Counted from the first letter of the stretch, positions 47,963 to 60,865 are shown. The stretch: DNA of 64,000 nucleotides from Ampullaceana balthica (GCA_944989445.1 CALYLW010000550.1:566362-630361), one strand, 5' to 3'. Translations and numbers: made by a program. The notes: a model not told the origin generated them from the letters alone.

Positions 47963-48433
47963 TCTGGATCGGATTCAATTTCCTTATTGGATCCAATTCT
48001 CCTTGTCACTATTTGAGTTACATTCCTGGTGGTTACCATTCCAATGGCGATCCTGTTGCGGGTTCAAAAGCGCCCCCACCAAACTCCCCAAAATTGTATA
48101 TCCGCAGCAAATAGATATTTTTAAAATTTATTTTGTCTAAAAACTACACATTTATTATAATGGATACTTTTCGGACTTTAGTTAAAAAGGAAGAAAAGAA
48201 ATAATTGTATGCACATTGCACGTGACTCATTTGTGGTGGAGAAATTAACCAGTACAAATTAAAGATCATATTTGAGATAAAGAAAGGAATAAGGCAATAA
48301 GGCGAGTCCATGCCATTGGCTTCATTGGATCAAGGTTGAGTTTCATTATTCGTTGCCACTAACTGGCCACCCCGACAAGATCGATGACCACTTGTGAGCC
48401 GGACCCTAGTTTTTCAGGTTTACAGGTAGTGAA
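47963..48433. other. No gene seen
   Basis: Ordinary DNA; nothing recognised. Confidence 0.4.
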
Positions 48434-48611
48434 CAATGTTCCCTTTCAGCTGCGCGGCTGCGCAGATATCTGACCGACGCCGCGCAGTAGTTAAGAAATA
48501 CCGCGCAGCAAATTTTGTAAAATAATGCACACAAAATGGATGCTGTGCCACTTTGCACACGAGTTTTTTTTTACTTTGCTCACGGACCGACGAACCTCAG
48601 CGGGAACATTG
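48434..48611 (+). mobile_element. hAT-like MITE, CAGTGTTCCC family (copy 4, best preserved)
   Basis: The left end CAATGTTCCCTTTCAGCTG pairs with the right end CCTCAGCGGGAACATTG. The interior has GCGCGGCTGCGCAGATATCT, GACCGACGCCGCGCAG, GCACACGAGTT and CACGGACCGACGAACC. Length is 178 bp. The flanks GTAGTGAA and GTAGTGTG agree at 6 of 8 bases. Confidence 0.78.
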
Positions 48612-51226
48612 GTAGTGTGTATTAGAAACGATGGCCATTGAGTTTAATTTGCAAATGTATTTTTTTTAAAGAAATGTTGTTATAATATATAATGAAAACC
48701 CAACTCCTAAATAAACACGTCCAATGTACACAAAAAGGGGCTTTGCATATAATGCCATATAATGGTTATAATTAAAAATTTAAAATTTTATACTATACCA
48801 AGACCAAGTCTTTATATTTTGTTAATCTAAATTTTAAGGCCTCCATTTATTTTTCTTAATTTACGAAGAGTGATGCGTATAAATTCATTGCTTCCTTTGT
48901 TGTTAGTTCCTGCTTGAACATTTTATTATTCTTTTAAGCAGCTCTAGAGCAGTTTCTACCATTTTATACAGTACATTTCAACTAGAGAACCCAAATATGT
49001 CACCATTAATATTATAAAAGATTAAACTCCACAATATAGTAAAATAAACTATGAATTTACAAAGCTATTTCAGAGTGAGTCGTTTTAATTTGTTAAATAA
49101 ATGAAATACAAGCAACTAAAACTAAATTGGAAAGAAATGTTTTTGTAGCTTAAAAAAAAATTCTTCTAAGTGGCAACATAAAAAGAAAAGTTAAAAGTAG
49201 ATCTAAATTTTAAATAATATTATCACAATGAAGAAATATAATTGGTAACATCATGTCAACTTAAGAAGTAACAAAAATGTATTTCTTCAATATTTGACAT
49301 GATGGTATACAGATGTTTCCCATGACATTAAAACAACTAAATACTTTGGAATGCAACGTGTTTAAAAAAAGGGACAATAAGGACCAAAGTAGAGATGCTG
49401 AAATTCTGTTACAGGTAGATAGTGAATATTTTTGTCTTGTTTTAAGGTTTATGGGACATTTTACGTACTCATGTCATAACATTTAGAATCGAAATTGATC
49501 TTGCCAACAGGAATTATAAATTATTATGTTTTAGTAGTACAATAATTTATGCGTAGTTTATCACAGCTATTATTTACCCTTTAAAACATGAACAATAAAT
49601 AATAAATCGTCTGACTTTTTGTTTTAAATTATCGTGTTTTTAAAAAAAAATCATATAAGAAATAAAATTAAATGAGATCAATAGTTTTAAAAGTTGGAAG
49701 AAAAGTAATAAGTATTCCCACAGTTATTGTTGAAAGAGGCAGTAATAAAATGCTTGTAAACATTGTGTAGCACCGCATGGCATCCACCCCTTCTAATTAA
49801 ATCTAATTCAAAACTTAATCAAATTTACACCTGGAGTTTAAGAAAGGAAAACTTATTTGGGCCTTTCCTGACTATTTGTTTTTCTTTTAAATATCGCATT
49901 TAAACTTTAAATAAACTGACTTCCACTTTTAAAAACAAAAAAGGGATATTTTTTTTAATTCACTCTTTTATCTCATTTAAAATTAAACAAATAGTGAGAC
50001 TGTCAAGGTCACAGACACTATTGGATAATCCTTTCCACTTTGTAATAGAACTGTGTAATTAAGTTCTTTTAGTTTCAAAAGTTAATATTTAACTACATTA
50101 TATTGAAAAAAACTAATTCATGATTTACCTCATACCAGTTTCCAAATCTACCAAAACCACCAATATAGCGTATCTTGAGAAATGATAACACATAAAAGTG
50201 TGACCCTATATAACCACATACAAGTGAACAGTGTAGATTTGTTTTGCTACAAACCGAATCAGGTCAATAAGTGATATATGAAAGTGAGACTCTGGGGACA
50301 GCCAGTTCACACAGTAGTTTGAGGCTACAAACCAATCGGTTCACTCAGGGCACTGGGCACACAAAGTCATTGCACTTTATCTCAACAATGTTGACACAGA
50401 GATTTATGGTTATCTTGAACAGGGGTTGAGGGGCCTGAGATAATTTCATTCATGAAGCTATCATCATGTCAAGTGGGCTCATTATTATTAAATACTTCTG
50501 TCTGTTTTTGAGGCGTGGGGGTTTAGAATGATAAACTTGCTTGATGTGTGTGATTGTTTTGCCTTTCTGTTGTTTTTTTTTAACAGTGGCTCTAAGATTC
50601 AAGGCAAATTTATATTGATAATTGATACGGTGAAACCTGTTTAAGAAACTTGATTTATTTTCAAAAATTGTATTCCTTACAGGATTATGGGGGAAAGTAT
50701 ACATTGAAGTAGAAAAAACTGAAGAAAAAAAATGAGAAATAATTTTTATTTAGCTAGCCGTTGTTACAAACTTTTTTAAAAATTATTATTTCAAATATTG
50801 GTAATATATAAGTTCCTCAGCTTATCATTTATTAGATTGAAAAGTCAAAACAAAAAAACAACAGCACGGAAAATTAGAAAATGAACCTGAGTACCTTGCT
50901 CCGGTTGAAACATGAATAATGAGCAGCTGCTTTCATTAAATTAAATAAAAAATGTCTAAATGTTGAGAGCTGAAAATTTATTCTAAATGTGGCAGTGTTC
51001 AACCCATGTCATGAATATGTTTAGATTCATTTTTTTTTCCTGAAGAGATCCTCAGACAAAATTTAAGAACCACTGATTGAGAGAAAGAATGTAGGATGAA
51101 AATGAATTATTTGATTCTCCATTCATTGTTATTGTTGGAGAGAAATCAAAACTCCCAGGACACCATAAACATGAGGAGTAGGAGTAGGGACACAACATGT
51201 TAAAATAGGCAGCAATCCAGATTTCA
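48612..51226. other. 2.6 kb AT-rich, no gene seen
   Basis: Apparently single-copy AT-rich DNA without repeats or coding signals that I recognise; it could be intronic. Confidence 0.45.
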
Positions 51227-52144
51227 GCACACACACACCCACACACACCCCACACACACTCACACACACTCACACACACCCAAACACAAACACCCACTCA
51301 CACACACCCACACACACACTCACACACACCCACACACACTCACACACACTCACACACACACACCCACTCACACACACACACACCCACTCACACACACTCA
51401 CACACACACACCCACTCACACCACACCCACACACCCACTCACACACACCCACACACACCCACACACACTCCCACACACACTCACACACACCACACACACC
51501 CACACAACACCCACTCACACACACCCACACACACTCACACACACCCACACACACTCACACACACTCACACACACACACCCCACACACACACACACCCACT
51601 CACACACACCACACACACTCACACACACCCACACAACACCCACTCACACACACCCACACACACACCCACACACCCACACACACTCACACACACTCACACA
51701 CACACACCCACTCACACACACACTCACACACTCACACACACTCACACACACCACACACCACTCACACACACCACCCACTCACACACACTCACACCCACTC
51801 ACACACACACTCACACACACTCACACACACCCAAACACAAACACCCACTCACACACACCCACACAACACCCACTCACACACCCCACCAAACACCCACTCG
51901 CACACACCCAAACACAAACACCCACTCACACACACCCAAACACAAACACCCACTCACACACACCCAAACACAAACACCCACTCACACACCCAAACACAAA
52001 CCCACTCACACACACCCAAACACAACACCCACTCACACACACCCAAACACAACACCCACTCACACACACCCAACACAAACACCCACTCACACACACCCAC
52101 ACACACCCACACCCACTCACACCCACTCACACACACACACACAC
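51227..52144. repeat. CA-rich minisatellite built of CACACACCCACT words
   Basis: About 0.9 kb of ACACAC runs broken by CCCACTCAC, CCCAAACACAAAC and AACACCCACTC. The left two thirds are mostly CACACACTCACA and the right third is enriched in CCCAAACACAAACACCCACT. Minus frames give Cys/Val/Gly-rich repeats. Copy number in the assembly is uncertain. Confidence 0.92.
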
Positions 52145-55100
52145 TCCCTCCAAACAAACTCCTACCTTTCCTTATTATAGACCTGTTTCATGTTAACCCA
52201 GTTTTGTTTTTCCATTTGATGAGTAGCGGAATAAAAAAAAAGAAATGTTTTCAAAATCTCAGAACATGTCAAGTTATGAAACGAAATTAATTTGGCATCA
52301 ATGATATATTATGTGGCCAACTTCAATGTGGAACTATTCATCATTATATTTTGTGCAGCCAGCCTAAACTAACCGAATACTATTATAAATTATAACTGTC
52401 AACATTACTAATTATGGGGAAGGAATGGTAGAATCTACAACTTTAAAAGTATTAATATCAAGTTTTCAAATCCTTCAGGCTTAAACAGTAGAAAAGTAAC
52501 ACTGGCTGGATTGGAGTTGATAAGACTATAGTACATTAAAATAAAAAGCTCAAGTGTACATTATACAGAGCTATTTATTGTTCAGAACATCAAACACGAC
52601 TAAAAATAAAGAACAGATTAGTCAAGCTTTTATTTTCAACTGAAGTAATGTGATAATGTCTAACTCTCAACTTTTGTGACTGAATTGCATAAGATATGGT
52701 CTAAGCATATGCTTAGCATATTTAGATTTAGATACAAAATACACAAACAAATTGCGCAATGAAAACAATAAATAAAAGCTTTATCGCAGTCCCACTCTGT
52801 ATGATATATTAGCTTGAACCTTTTAAACTGAAGAGAGATCATGTGTTTAATTTTCACCCATGGGAGAATGAGAAAGATTAACACATTGAAATGGGGTAAA
52901 TTAAGAGGTTGCTAATGCTTACTTATTCCCTTCTTTTATTCTGTAGTAAAAAGAGTGATAGCCTTAAGTCTTAAGCTTAAGTGAAAGTGAATTGCAGTAA
53001 CCATATACATGTCTTAGCAAGCCATGAGTCATGAGCCATGCCATGAAGAAACTTATTTATAATTTAAATTAAATGATAGATTTTATAAAGGACTAGTGAA
53101 AGCGCTCATCTTCAATTTGTAGGAATAAATGTAAAAAATAATAATTAAGGAATGAAAAATTAAATTAAGTAAGATAAGTAAATAGGAAACAAAACAACCC
53201 TGTCAATGTCTATGACTATGACTTTTTTTTTACTATGAGAGTGAGAGTCATTATGAGTCTACAACTATGTTAACTAATTCATTTTCATTAGACTAAATTA
53301 GGCAACCATAATCATTGTGAACATTCTGATAAGTGAAATGAGGTTCATGAAAATGATGTTTCAGCTGTTCAGATTTAACTTTTCTGCCATCATGATTGGA
53401 CCAGGATTAAGTTTAAGATTTAAATTTAAGGCAAGGCTGAATTTTCTATACTAAACCATATCAGCATCCTTCCGTCTCTACCAATGTTTTGGCATTTCTC
53501 CTATCTCACACTATTCTTTATTTAGTTAGTACAGAGAATATACGAGTATTCAGTATTATTGTATAAGTATAGTGTTTATTTGTAATATTAATATTAGTAT
53601 ACATTATACACTGTATAATATAGCATACAGACTACACCAGTTTAACAGTTAGGCCTAAATTTCGTTAGTTTGTTGTCATTGTCACTTTTTTTTTGTCAGT
53701 CAGTAGACCAGTAGAGTAGTCAGTGTTGTTTTGTTATATTCTTATAAATTATGGCTATGCCATGGCCATGATGCATGCCTACTGAACTGCTTCTTGTATT
53801 GTAATTTTTAATTTACAGTTTACAGCCATTCCTTATTCTTAAGCTTAGTTTAGGACTTATAAATTATAAAGTAAACCTAGTTGAAGGACACTTACTTGGA
53901 ATACTTTTACTTAGATTCTATAATTATAATTTGAATATGTGTTGTGTATTTTCACTATTCACTGTCTTTAGTTGTAGCCTAACAATACTAACATTAATAA
54001 TATTACTTTTGAAAATAAACTTTTACAGTGTTATTTATCATGAAAATGTAGTGTTCTTAGTCTTAGAGAAGGCATATAAAATTCATGACTTAATATATAA
54101 AAATAAATCGATTAAAGTTAAAGTAGATCAATGTGCCTTCATTAATGAGTGCAATAAATGAAAGAGGGAAAGCGAAACGTGATAATGAAACTAATAAAAG
54201 GGAACTAATTTTAAAGCATAACACGGTAGCCATGTTGTTTCTATTTACAGCGCAGGGAAGCTGTACTACAGTGTACTGTGTACACCTAGCATCATTTGAC
54301 CCCAATGAGGCCAAGCTATGAAAAGTTTTTTGAGCTAACTTCAAAGACACGGCATACCTGATAACTTATGTAAAAAGTTTTAAAACTTATAAAATGTCTT
54401 ACTTGCTTTTTGTTTGAAATAATCCGTAATGTGTAACAGAATTCCTGCATTTTTAAAACGCACACTTATCGGCATAGTAACACGTTAGGGTCTATTCATT
54501 TTTTCCCCTTCTCCTTGCTTGAATGGTGCTCCACTTTAGCGGTACTGCCACGCGCATGCGCCATTTTTTTAAAGGTAGAATAAAGGGGATTCCCTCGTCA
54601 GATGGCTCAGAATATTGTTGTTTTTAAGACACGGGTCACGGAACATATAATTTATATATCAGAATTAAATTCATAAACAAACATTGCACGGGCGCTTAGC
54701 CGTCTGAAAACATTACTTGTTTTCTTCAGCTCATACCGTGATACCTGTAGACATTTAAGAGATTTTGATAGAATTTAAAGGACGCCCCACGTGCCTTTCA
54801 CTATCACAAGTCACTAAGCCTAAGCCAAAACAGGCTTCGGGCACTTAGGCCCTACTTACTTTGTTGGTTTATGTTTATTTGTTTATTTTATTGAATAATA
54901 AAAATACCAATGAATTTTCTCTCTTATCTTTAAATCTATTTGTAAATTTTATTTTAAAAAGTTGGTCGGAAACAACATCCACCTTCAAATCAGAGCCGGA
55001 TTTAAACTTTCTCCAGGCAAAGCTTTATATGGATAGCACTCAAATCAAATATTTATAGTCGGTTCATTAGTGTATAAAGTTATTGCGAAGCAGGAGGTGG

Positions 55101-55189
55101 ACTTTGAGCCTCAACCCCTTCCACTCACTAGTGAAACCTGTAGGCTAACTATTGAACCTTGAAACAGCACTTTTTTCTTGCATATACAC
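52145..55189. other. 3 kb AT-rich, no gene seen
   Basis: Apparently single-copy DNA. Frames at 53931-54321 carry no motif that I recognise. Confidence 0.45.
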
Positions 55190-55506
55190 CAGGGGTCGGG
55201 AAACTTTTTGTCTGAGAGAGCCATAAACACCAGATATTTTGAAAAGCTATTCTATGAGAGCCAAAACTAAAAATTCAAGTAAATGTGTGCATTTTGTGTA
55301 ATTTCAACTCTAAAAGTACAAAAAATTATTTCTCTGAATTCTTTTTAATAACACTGTTATGCTATTTTTATATGCAATTAATATGTAGCTTAAAGGAGTC
55401 TAACTAAATGTTTTTATTTTTTAATAATCGAACATTTGTCTGCGAGCCAGATGCCGTCATCAATAGAGCCACATCTGGCTCGCGAGCCATGGTTTCCCGA
55501 GCCCTG
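55190..55506. mobile_element. hAT-type MITE, 317 bp, CAGGGGTCGGGAAAC ends
   Basis: The left end CAGGGGTCGGGAAAC pairs with the right end GTTTCCCGAGCCCTG. The flanks ATATACAC (55182-55189) and ATATACAA (55507-55514) agree at 7 of 8 bases. Subterminal words GAGAGCCATAAA at the left and CTGGCTCGCGAGCCATGG at the right are typical of a hAT MITE type that I remember from very different animals. It is non-coding. Confidence 0.85.
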
Positions 55507-56010
55507 ATATACAATAAATCGCTACGAAACGCATTTTTTCGTCAAACTTTTAAATTATACAGAAATACAGTTATGTCAATTTTTGCCCGCTTATAGACAT
55601 GTGTAAGGGGTGGAGGGGGGGGTAGAATGGAGATTGATATCAAATGGTCTTGAACCCAACCAAAGTTTAACCTAGAGTCTGGGAAGACGTCCTATTAGCC
55701 ACCTCTCCCGTAAATTATTGATAAATTCCTAAAACAAGCATTCACTGAGGCGTATTTAGTTTAGCCTCTATCTGCACTTGAATGATGGGGCACAATACAA
55801 ATGAAAATTCAGTTTTTACTTGACCTAGTTCGGTTAAAATGTAATGTCCAGCCACTGTCCAGCCACATGTGCAAGATATCCCTCCACTTTTTCTTCTTTC
55901 TGACCATCACAGTGAAACTCTCGGCATCAACAGGTTTGGACATGACGCACGTGTTCTGCTACCAATGTTTTCTATTCTCATGGCAACTTAGTTGTTCTTC
56001 CAATGGCTCA
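55507..56010. other. No gene seen
   Basis: Mixed DNA between the hAT MITE and the Helitron-like element. GTCCAGCCACT is tandemly repeated near 55846. No gene recognised. Confidence 0.4.
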
Positions 56011-57582
56011 TCTGTATTAATAAAAGGCAAATCCTTGACTGACTGACTCACTCGTCACTAATTCTCCAACTTCCCGTGTAGGTTGCATGATGCAACTTTG
56101 GGAAGTTGTTGAGTACACTCACGCGATGGTAACAGGCGAAAAAAAATAGTTACAATTACACTCACTGGGGGCCGGGAACCCTAATGTAGTTTTTTGGTTT
56201 TTGTTATTGTTGTTTTAAATTACTCATGTGATCTATATAAAAATTAGATTAAATTTTGGCTACTGTTTAAATGGATGGATCTTGACCAAACTTGGTCCAA
56301 AAAGCTTGATCACCCATATTAAAATTCTATATTGCAATTAGCTCCTAATGTCCATTCCTTTTCGGCAGGGGTTGGGGGCAAAACAATATTTTTCCTAAAC
56401 AATTAATTATTTCTTGATACTCGATTTGACCATTGTTGAAAAATATATCCATCATGATCAAGATTAAAATCAATAGGTGTTTTTAACTTTACATCTTACA
56501 CAAATTGGCCCGGGGGTGGGGCTTAATGTCCTTTTTTCTAATGTAAGCTGTCTACATATTATTGTATTCAACCCATCGCCTTGAAACTCAACGAAGTTGT
56601 TCATTACGTTCCTACAAAAGATTCTGACATAATCTTTTTTAAAATACCACTTAGAGATGGGGCCCAAAATCTCATTTTCGTTACATGATTTATATAAAAG
56701 CTATTTAAATAGTGGCTACTGGGTCTTGATCAAAATTGATACATACAAATTTGATGGCCCGTTTTAAAATTATATAGGGTACTACACTCCTAATGTGGCC
56801 GCGGGCCTCAAATTCTTTCTTTTTTTTCGTAAACTTTTAAATCTTCATTCCCCGTTAAATTTAAAAAAAAATATTGACACACATTTCCATCATGATGCAG
56901 ATTGAAATTTCAGGCCTATGAACTTTTACATTTTGCATCGTTTTGGCCCGGGGCCATTAATGCCATTTTATTCCCAATTTAATTCTATACGAAATTTTGA
57001 CAAACAAGTATATCCACCATGATCCAGTTTAAAATTAACAGGTGTTTTTTAAAAAAAATTTATTTAAATCTTGAACTAATTGAACGCTGGCCCCATTAAT
57101 GTCGTTTGTTTAAATAAAAAAAAACAACTATTTACTCACTTATCGACATAAAACTTTAGAAAGATCTTGAATACACTCCCGCAAAGGGTTCTGTGAGTTT
57201 CTTGATCAAACTTCGTTCATAAGATTTTGATGATACATATTGAGAAACTATGGGGCAAAAGATGTCCAAAAGAAAACAAGTTTCATTTCGAAATTCTACG
57301 CTTAACGGCCTTAACGGTCGACAAAACGGTCGACAACGTTTGCCACGTTAAACCTTCTCTTTCATGACCCCATCTTCACGAATCTATTTACGCGACTTCT
57401 TTGCTCTAATCGACACCGATGAACTTTCTTATTTCGCTGGTATGTCGCCAATGTCAGTCGTCATATTGAGCCATTCCAAAGGTCTTTGTAACCATGGTCC
57501 CATCTTCCAGAATTTTGGTACGCGGATTCTCAACACTGACTGAAATTCTAATTTCCGCTGCAGAGCGCGGGTATTTTGCTAG
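56011..57582 (+). mobile_element. Non-autonomous Helitron-like element, 1572 bp
   Basis: It shows the four structural hallmarks of Helitrons. The 5' end begins TC (TCTGTATTAATAAAAGGC). The 3' end is CTAG (57579-57582). A short hairpin with a CCGC/GCGG stem (about 57555-57570) lies 8 nt upstream. The insertion lies between A (56010) and T (57583), without target duplication. The 5' end continues TGACTGACTGACTCACTC and CTAATTCTCCAACTTCCCG, and TTTCATTTCGAAATTCTACG occurs at about 57282; from memory such words occur in Helitron-type repeats of fish and invertebrates. The middle holds three or four diverged blocks with TATCCATCATGATCAAG and TTGGCCCGGGG. No Rep or helicase sequence is present. Confidence 0.72.
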
Positions 57583-57876
57583 TGGTTATATAATTTTGGG
57601 CCCAGTTTCCATCTCATCCCACCCAACAACAAGTTTGGATATTGTTTTTGGTGGCATTAAATTACAGCAAACAGGCTCAATTGGTAGGCTACCTTGGCTT
57701 TATAAACTGGTTAATCGATTGACAGAGAACTGTGCAGAAGAAAGTTAAAACGTCCATGTAGTGTTGAGTCGTTTTCCCATCTCGGTAATAAGTTTGACAG
57801 TGATTATAGATAGCAAGACTCAGCACGTAAATTGTCATCAGTACTCAGCGGCGTAGCGTGAATTTGTGCTGATCGG
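57583..57876. other. No gene seen
   Basis: Ordinary DNA between the Helitron-like element and the hAT end. Confidence 0.35.
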
Positions 57877-58485
57877 CAGTGGCGTCACTAGGGGGGGGGG
57901 CGGGCCGCCCCGGGTGACACCCATCAGGGGGTGACACCCGAGCCTAAAATTTTACAGTGTACGATTTTATGTCAGTAAACAAAAGATGACAAATTTTTAA
58001 ATCTAGAAAGAAATTAAGAAATGCAATGAAATACGTTAAACGCGAAAATTCTTATTAAAAAAATATCAGTTAACTTGCAAAAATAAAACAGTCCCAACAC
58101 ACGAACAACATTAAAAAAATTAGGAAAAAAAGAAAAGAAATAGTCGCAGCAGAGAGATCTTTAAAGAAGGCTGGAATGTAAGAGGCAGTGTCTTCTGTTT
58201 TAAAAGATATAAAGCCATTTGGGCTTGGACACACCGACAGCATGAACGAATACCACCTCACGACTCCCTCCACCACAGTGGGGTGGGGGGGGGGAATACG
58301 ATTTTTATCACCACCACCCCTCAAGTAAAGAATATCAAAAGATAGTTTTCTTTGTTTATGTTTTTCTTGAGGAAAATTATGATTTCAATGTCTTTGAGTT
58401 AATATTTTTTATATATATATTTATTAAAGGCGTGAAAGCATAGATATGCATGTTTACATACAGGTAGTCCTCCGGTTACGACGGT
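57877..58485 (-). mobile_element. 3' terminal region of a ZMYM1-like hAT element
   Basis: CAGTGGCGTCACTAG, a run of ten G and GGTGACACCCATCAGGGGG open the element. CCATTTGGGCTTGGACA and ATAGATATGCATG follow, in the order seen inverted at 26131-26716. The embedded TACAGGTAGTCCTCCGGTTACGACGG looks like the end of another small transposon fixed in this family, since it is also present at 26131. The transposase relic on the minus strand starts about 160 bp further right, so this is probably the same element's 3' end. The other terminus was not found. Confidence 0.6.
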
Positions 58486-58644
58486 CCCATCCCGACTTAC
58501 GCTGTTTCGTGGTTACGAACCCTCCCCCATAAAGAATAATATTACGCGTTATTCCGTATTTTAAAAAAAAATTCATGAGGTAACGAATTCTTTTCTCTAT
58601 TTGAAATAACAAAAATTATTGAAAAATATGTATGATTATTATTT

Positions 58645-60421
58645 CAACCTACAACTTTCTCTTGCGTATTTTTCAAATGGCGAAGTTTTCAATCAAGTCA
58701 ATAAAGCCGAGTAAGCTTACAAGTTCCTTTTCAATGCTCATTAGAGAGAGCATATTCAGCCTTTTTCGTCCCATGCAAATTCTAACTTATTATATATTCT
58801 TTTCAACTTTGAAAAGGATCGCTCTCAGCTGCAGTTTGATGTCATCATTGAAAGATAGATGCGAAGTGCGATGTGTACATTTGTAAAGGACTATGTGAAA
58901 TATAGCTCATTCAAAAGCAGCAAAATTTTTAGCTCTGTGCAAGTTTTTTTATTTTCGCTTTGTGCTATTTCCTTTTCCTTACCCTGAGCCTGGGGTTGGA
59001 CAATAACTTTTTTAAGAGTTCTGAAAATTGGACTAATTCTGAAGGTAAGCAGTCTTCGAAATCACGCATGAACCTACATGTGGAAGAAAATCAGAAGCCC
59101 AGAGCCTAGTGCTCTTTATGGGTCTTCCCGGAAGACCCCCTTAGCCACCTGGCCACCAAAGGCACGTAACAGCTGAGGAACCCCCCCCCCAAAAGAGGTC
59201 GCTTCTGAAGCGGCCACCTGGGCATCCAGGACATACAGTCGAAGATGCCTCCCACTAAGTTGCCCTCACAAGGAGGTGGTGGAATTTCCTACTACGAACC
59301 GCTACCACTTTGGCGCCATCCCGGCAAAGCACACGGGTCTCCATGGTTAGGACCGCCGCAGACCGGGGGATCATCAAAGACCTACCTAGGGTTGCAACCC
59401 CACTGGAAGGTTTCCTCAGAGCTGGCGTCCAATGCATTCTTCGCGGCACTTTTTGCTAATCCGTACTGGCGCTCCTGGCCCTAAACCGGCACCGCTCGAT
59501 GGCGTTGCTAGTAAATTGAGGGGGACGAAACGGTTGCTTCGGATTTACCCGACCCCTTCTTCGAAATCACTTGAATGTTCTTCCATTAACTTGGCTGCTG
59601 CCCATCGGGTGGCAAAAGTGCTGAGCTCAGTTAGGTTTGTAAGAAGGCCAAATTTCTCATGGATGTATTTATATGCACCTAACCAATGTTTAAGGGCTTA
59701 AGAAAGTTTGTCAATGATTACCAGAAATACCTCAATCTTGAATTTTTTTTCGCCAGGAGAATATTGTTTTGTTGATGTCCCTTTATCAAACTGACGCTTT
59801 CTTTTTGTTTGATATTATTGAAGATTGTTTACACTGTTTTTACCACGGACTTTTCCTTTCCTTTGTCTTCATAGGAATAAAATTAAGAATGCTATTTTTT
59901 TTAACAAACTCAATGAGAGACTTCCTTTCTAAAATTGTTTCCCAAATTTCAAGTAAAATAGCGACTTCCAGTTGTTCAATTTCCTTTAGAAATCCTTCTT
60001 CTTCAAGTCGGCAGTCACGTGGCTGATTTTCATTCGTTGCTTTTTCTTCCAGTGCTGCGATATTCTCATGGTATGAGCTATTAACAGCATAATATCAGGC
60101 TGACCATCTTGTGTCAGACAAGGCTTTGTTAGCATGTATCAATTTCATATGTTTTTGAAGTACCTGTCAACGATGAGTAGATGCAACAAGTCGGGTATAA
60201 AGATTCTGCAGAAGACAAAAAAATCTGACCGCAGTAGGACAACCTGCTGCTCTTTTCCCAACCAAATTAAAGGAATGAGCTGTGCACGGCACATATTGAG
60301 CTACAATGCACTTCTCACTAAGAATAGCCTGGTTTCCGTTATACTTCCTACTCATGTGCAGCATTGCCGTATGACTGTCCAAGGCATTTTCAGGGATTCG
60401 TACAAACATAATGGCCTGCAT
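58645..60421 (-). pseudogene. hAT transposase relic, ZMYM1/DUF4371-like
   Basis: The minus-strand frame from 60421 contains MSRKYNG, YVPCTAHSFNLVG and VRFFCLLQNLYT, then after an in-frame stop QVLQKHMKL, SDTRWSA and, past a second stop, LEEEGFLKEIEQLEVAILLE. These are the order and wording of the central part of ZMYM1-like hAT transposases (DUF4371 group), where a Trp follows THR; here the Trp codon is the first stop (60167). A C-terminal piece survives at 58650-58880, including RLNMLSLMSIEKELVSLLG followed by FIDLIENFAI, the hAT dimerisation region. The part between is decayed and split by a retroposon at 59066-59557. Two nonsense codons, frameshifts and the insertion make it inactive. Confidence 0.85.
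59066..59557 (-). mobile_element. GC-rich retroposon fragment with 13-bp target duplication
   Basis: A 492-bp segment bounded on each side by the 13-mer TCTTCGAAATCAC (59053-59065 and 59558-59570), proof of insertion into the hAT relic. It shares its left end (CCTACATGTGGAAGAAAATC) with the copy at 63145 but stops earlier at the right (ATTTACCCGACCCC). A common end and a variable end mean 5' truncation in LINE-type retroposition, so the 3' end is at the left and the sense strand is minus. No polyA tail, reverse transcriptase or tRNA-like promoter is visible. I do not recognise the family. Confidence 0.75.
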
Positions 60422-60479
60422 CTTTATTATACACTATAATTCATAAAAAGTTAGGGGGCCCTTAAATTATTGGGGGCTT

Positions 60480-60865
60480 TAGCCCGTTCAGCACCCCCCT
60501 TTTAATCCGCCATAGGGGGAGGGGTCCACGCATCTGTGACGATGTGGTACGAGGAGGGGGGTGTTTAAGAAATGTGACGTCACATCAAAAACGCGAAACT
60601 TTAATTAAAAGTTCCTCTTAAATATTTGATTTTTTACCATTTATTTAATTATGTTTTCAATGACTTTACGCGTGTTACGATATTACAGTGCAGACTTACC
60701 TTATATACATATTTAAATGACAAAAAATAATTTGCAACATGCTAATTTTTATAGAGAAAATACGGCTTGGGGGAGAAGTGTCAAAGCTTTGTGACGTCAT
60801 ATCGTAAAAAATGTGTGGGGTCTAAGTTTTTGTGACAAAGTATTCATGAATTTTGTTTAAGTGAA
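60480..60865. mobile_element. Decayed relative of the 15519 MITE
   Basis: Has AGGGGTCCACGCATCTGTGA, GGAGGGGGGTGTTTAAGAAA, GTGACGTCACATC and, after an AT-rich middle, TTTGTGACGTCATATCG. This mirrors the order of G-runs and GTGACGTCA words in 15519-15803. The terminal repeats are too eroded to place ends. Confidence 0.5.

Noticed and set aside
47678..48016. Mucin-like Ser/Thr/Pro/Val protein
   Set aside because: It is the 15-bp array read in frame, without signal peptide or second domain. I cannot exclude an exon but have no support for one.
51052..52157. Cys/Val-rich minus-strand proteins
   Set aside because: Direct translation of the CA-rich array; composition only.
58461..58530. Separate Tc1/pogo-like element starting TACAGGTAGTCC
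   Set aside because: The same piece is in the inverted copy at 26131, so here it is part of the hAT family; no second terminus was found.
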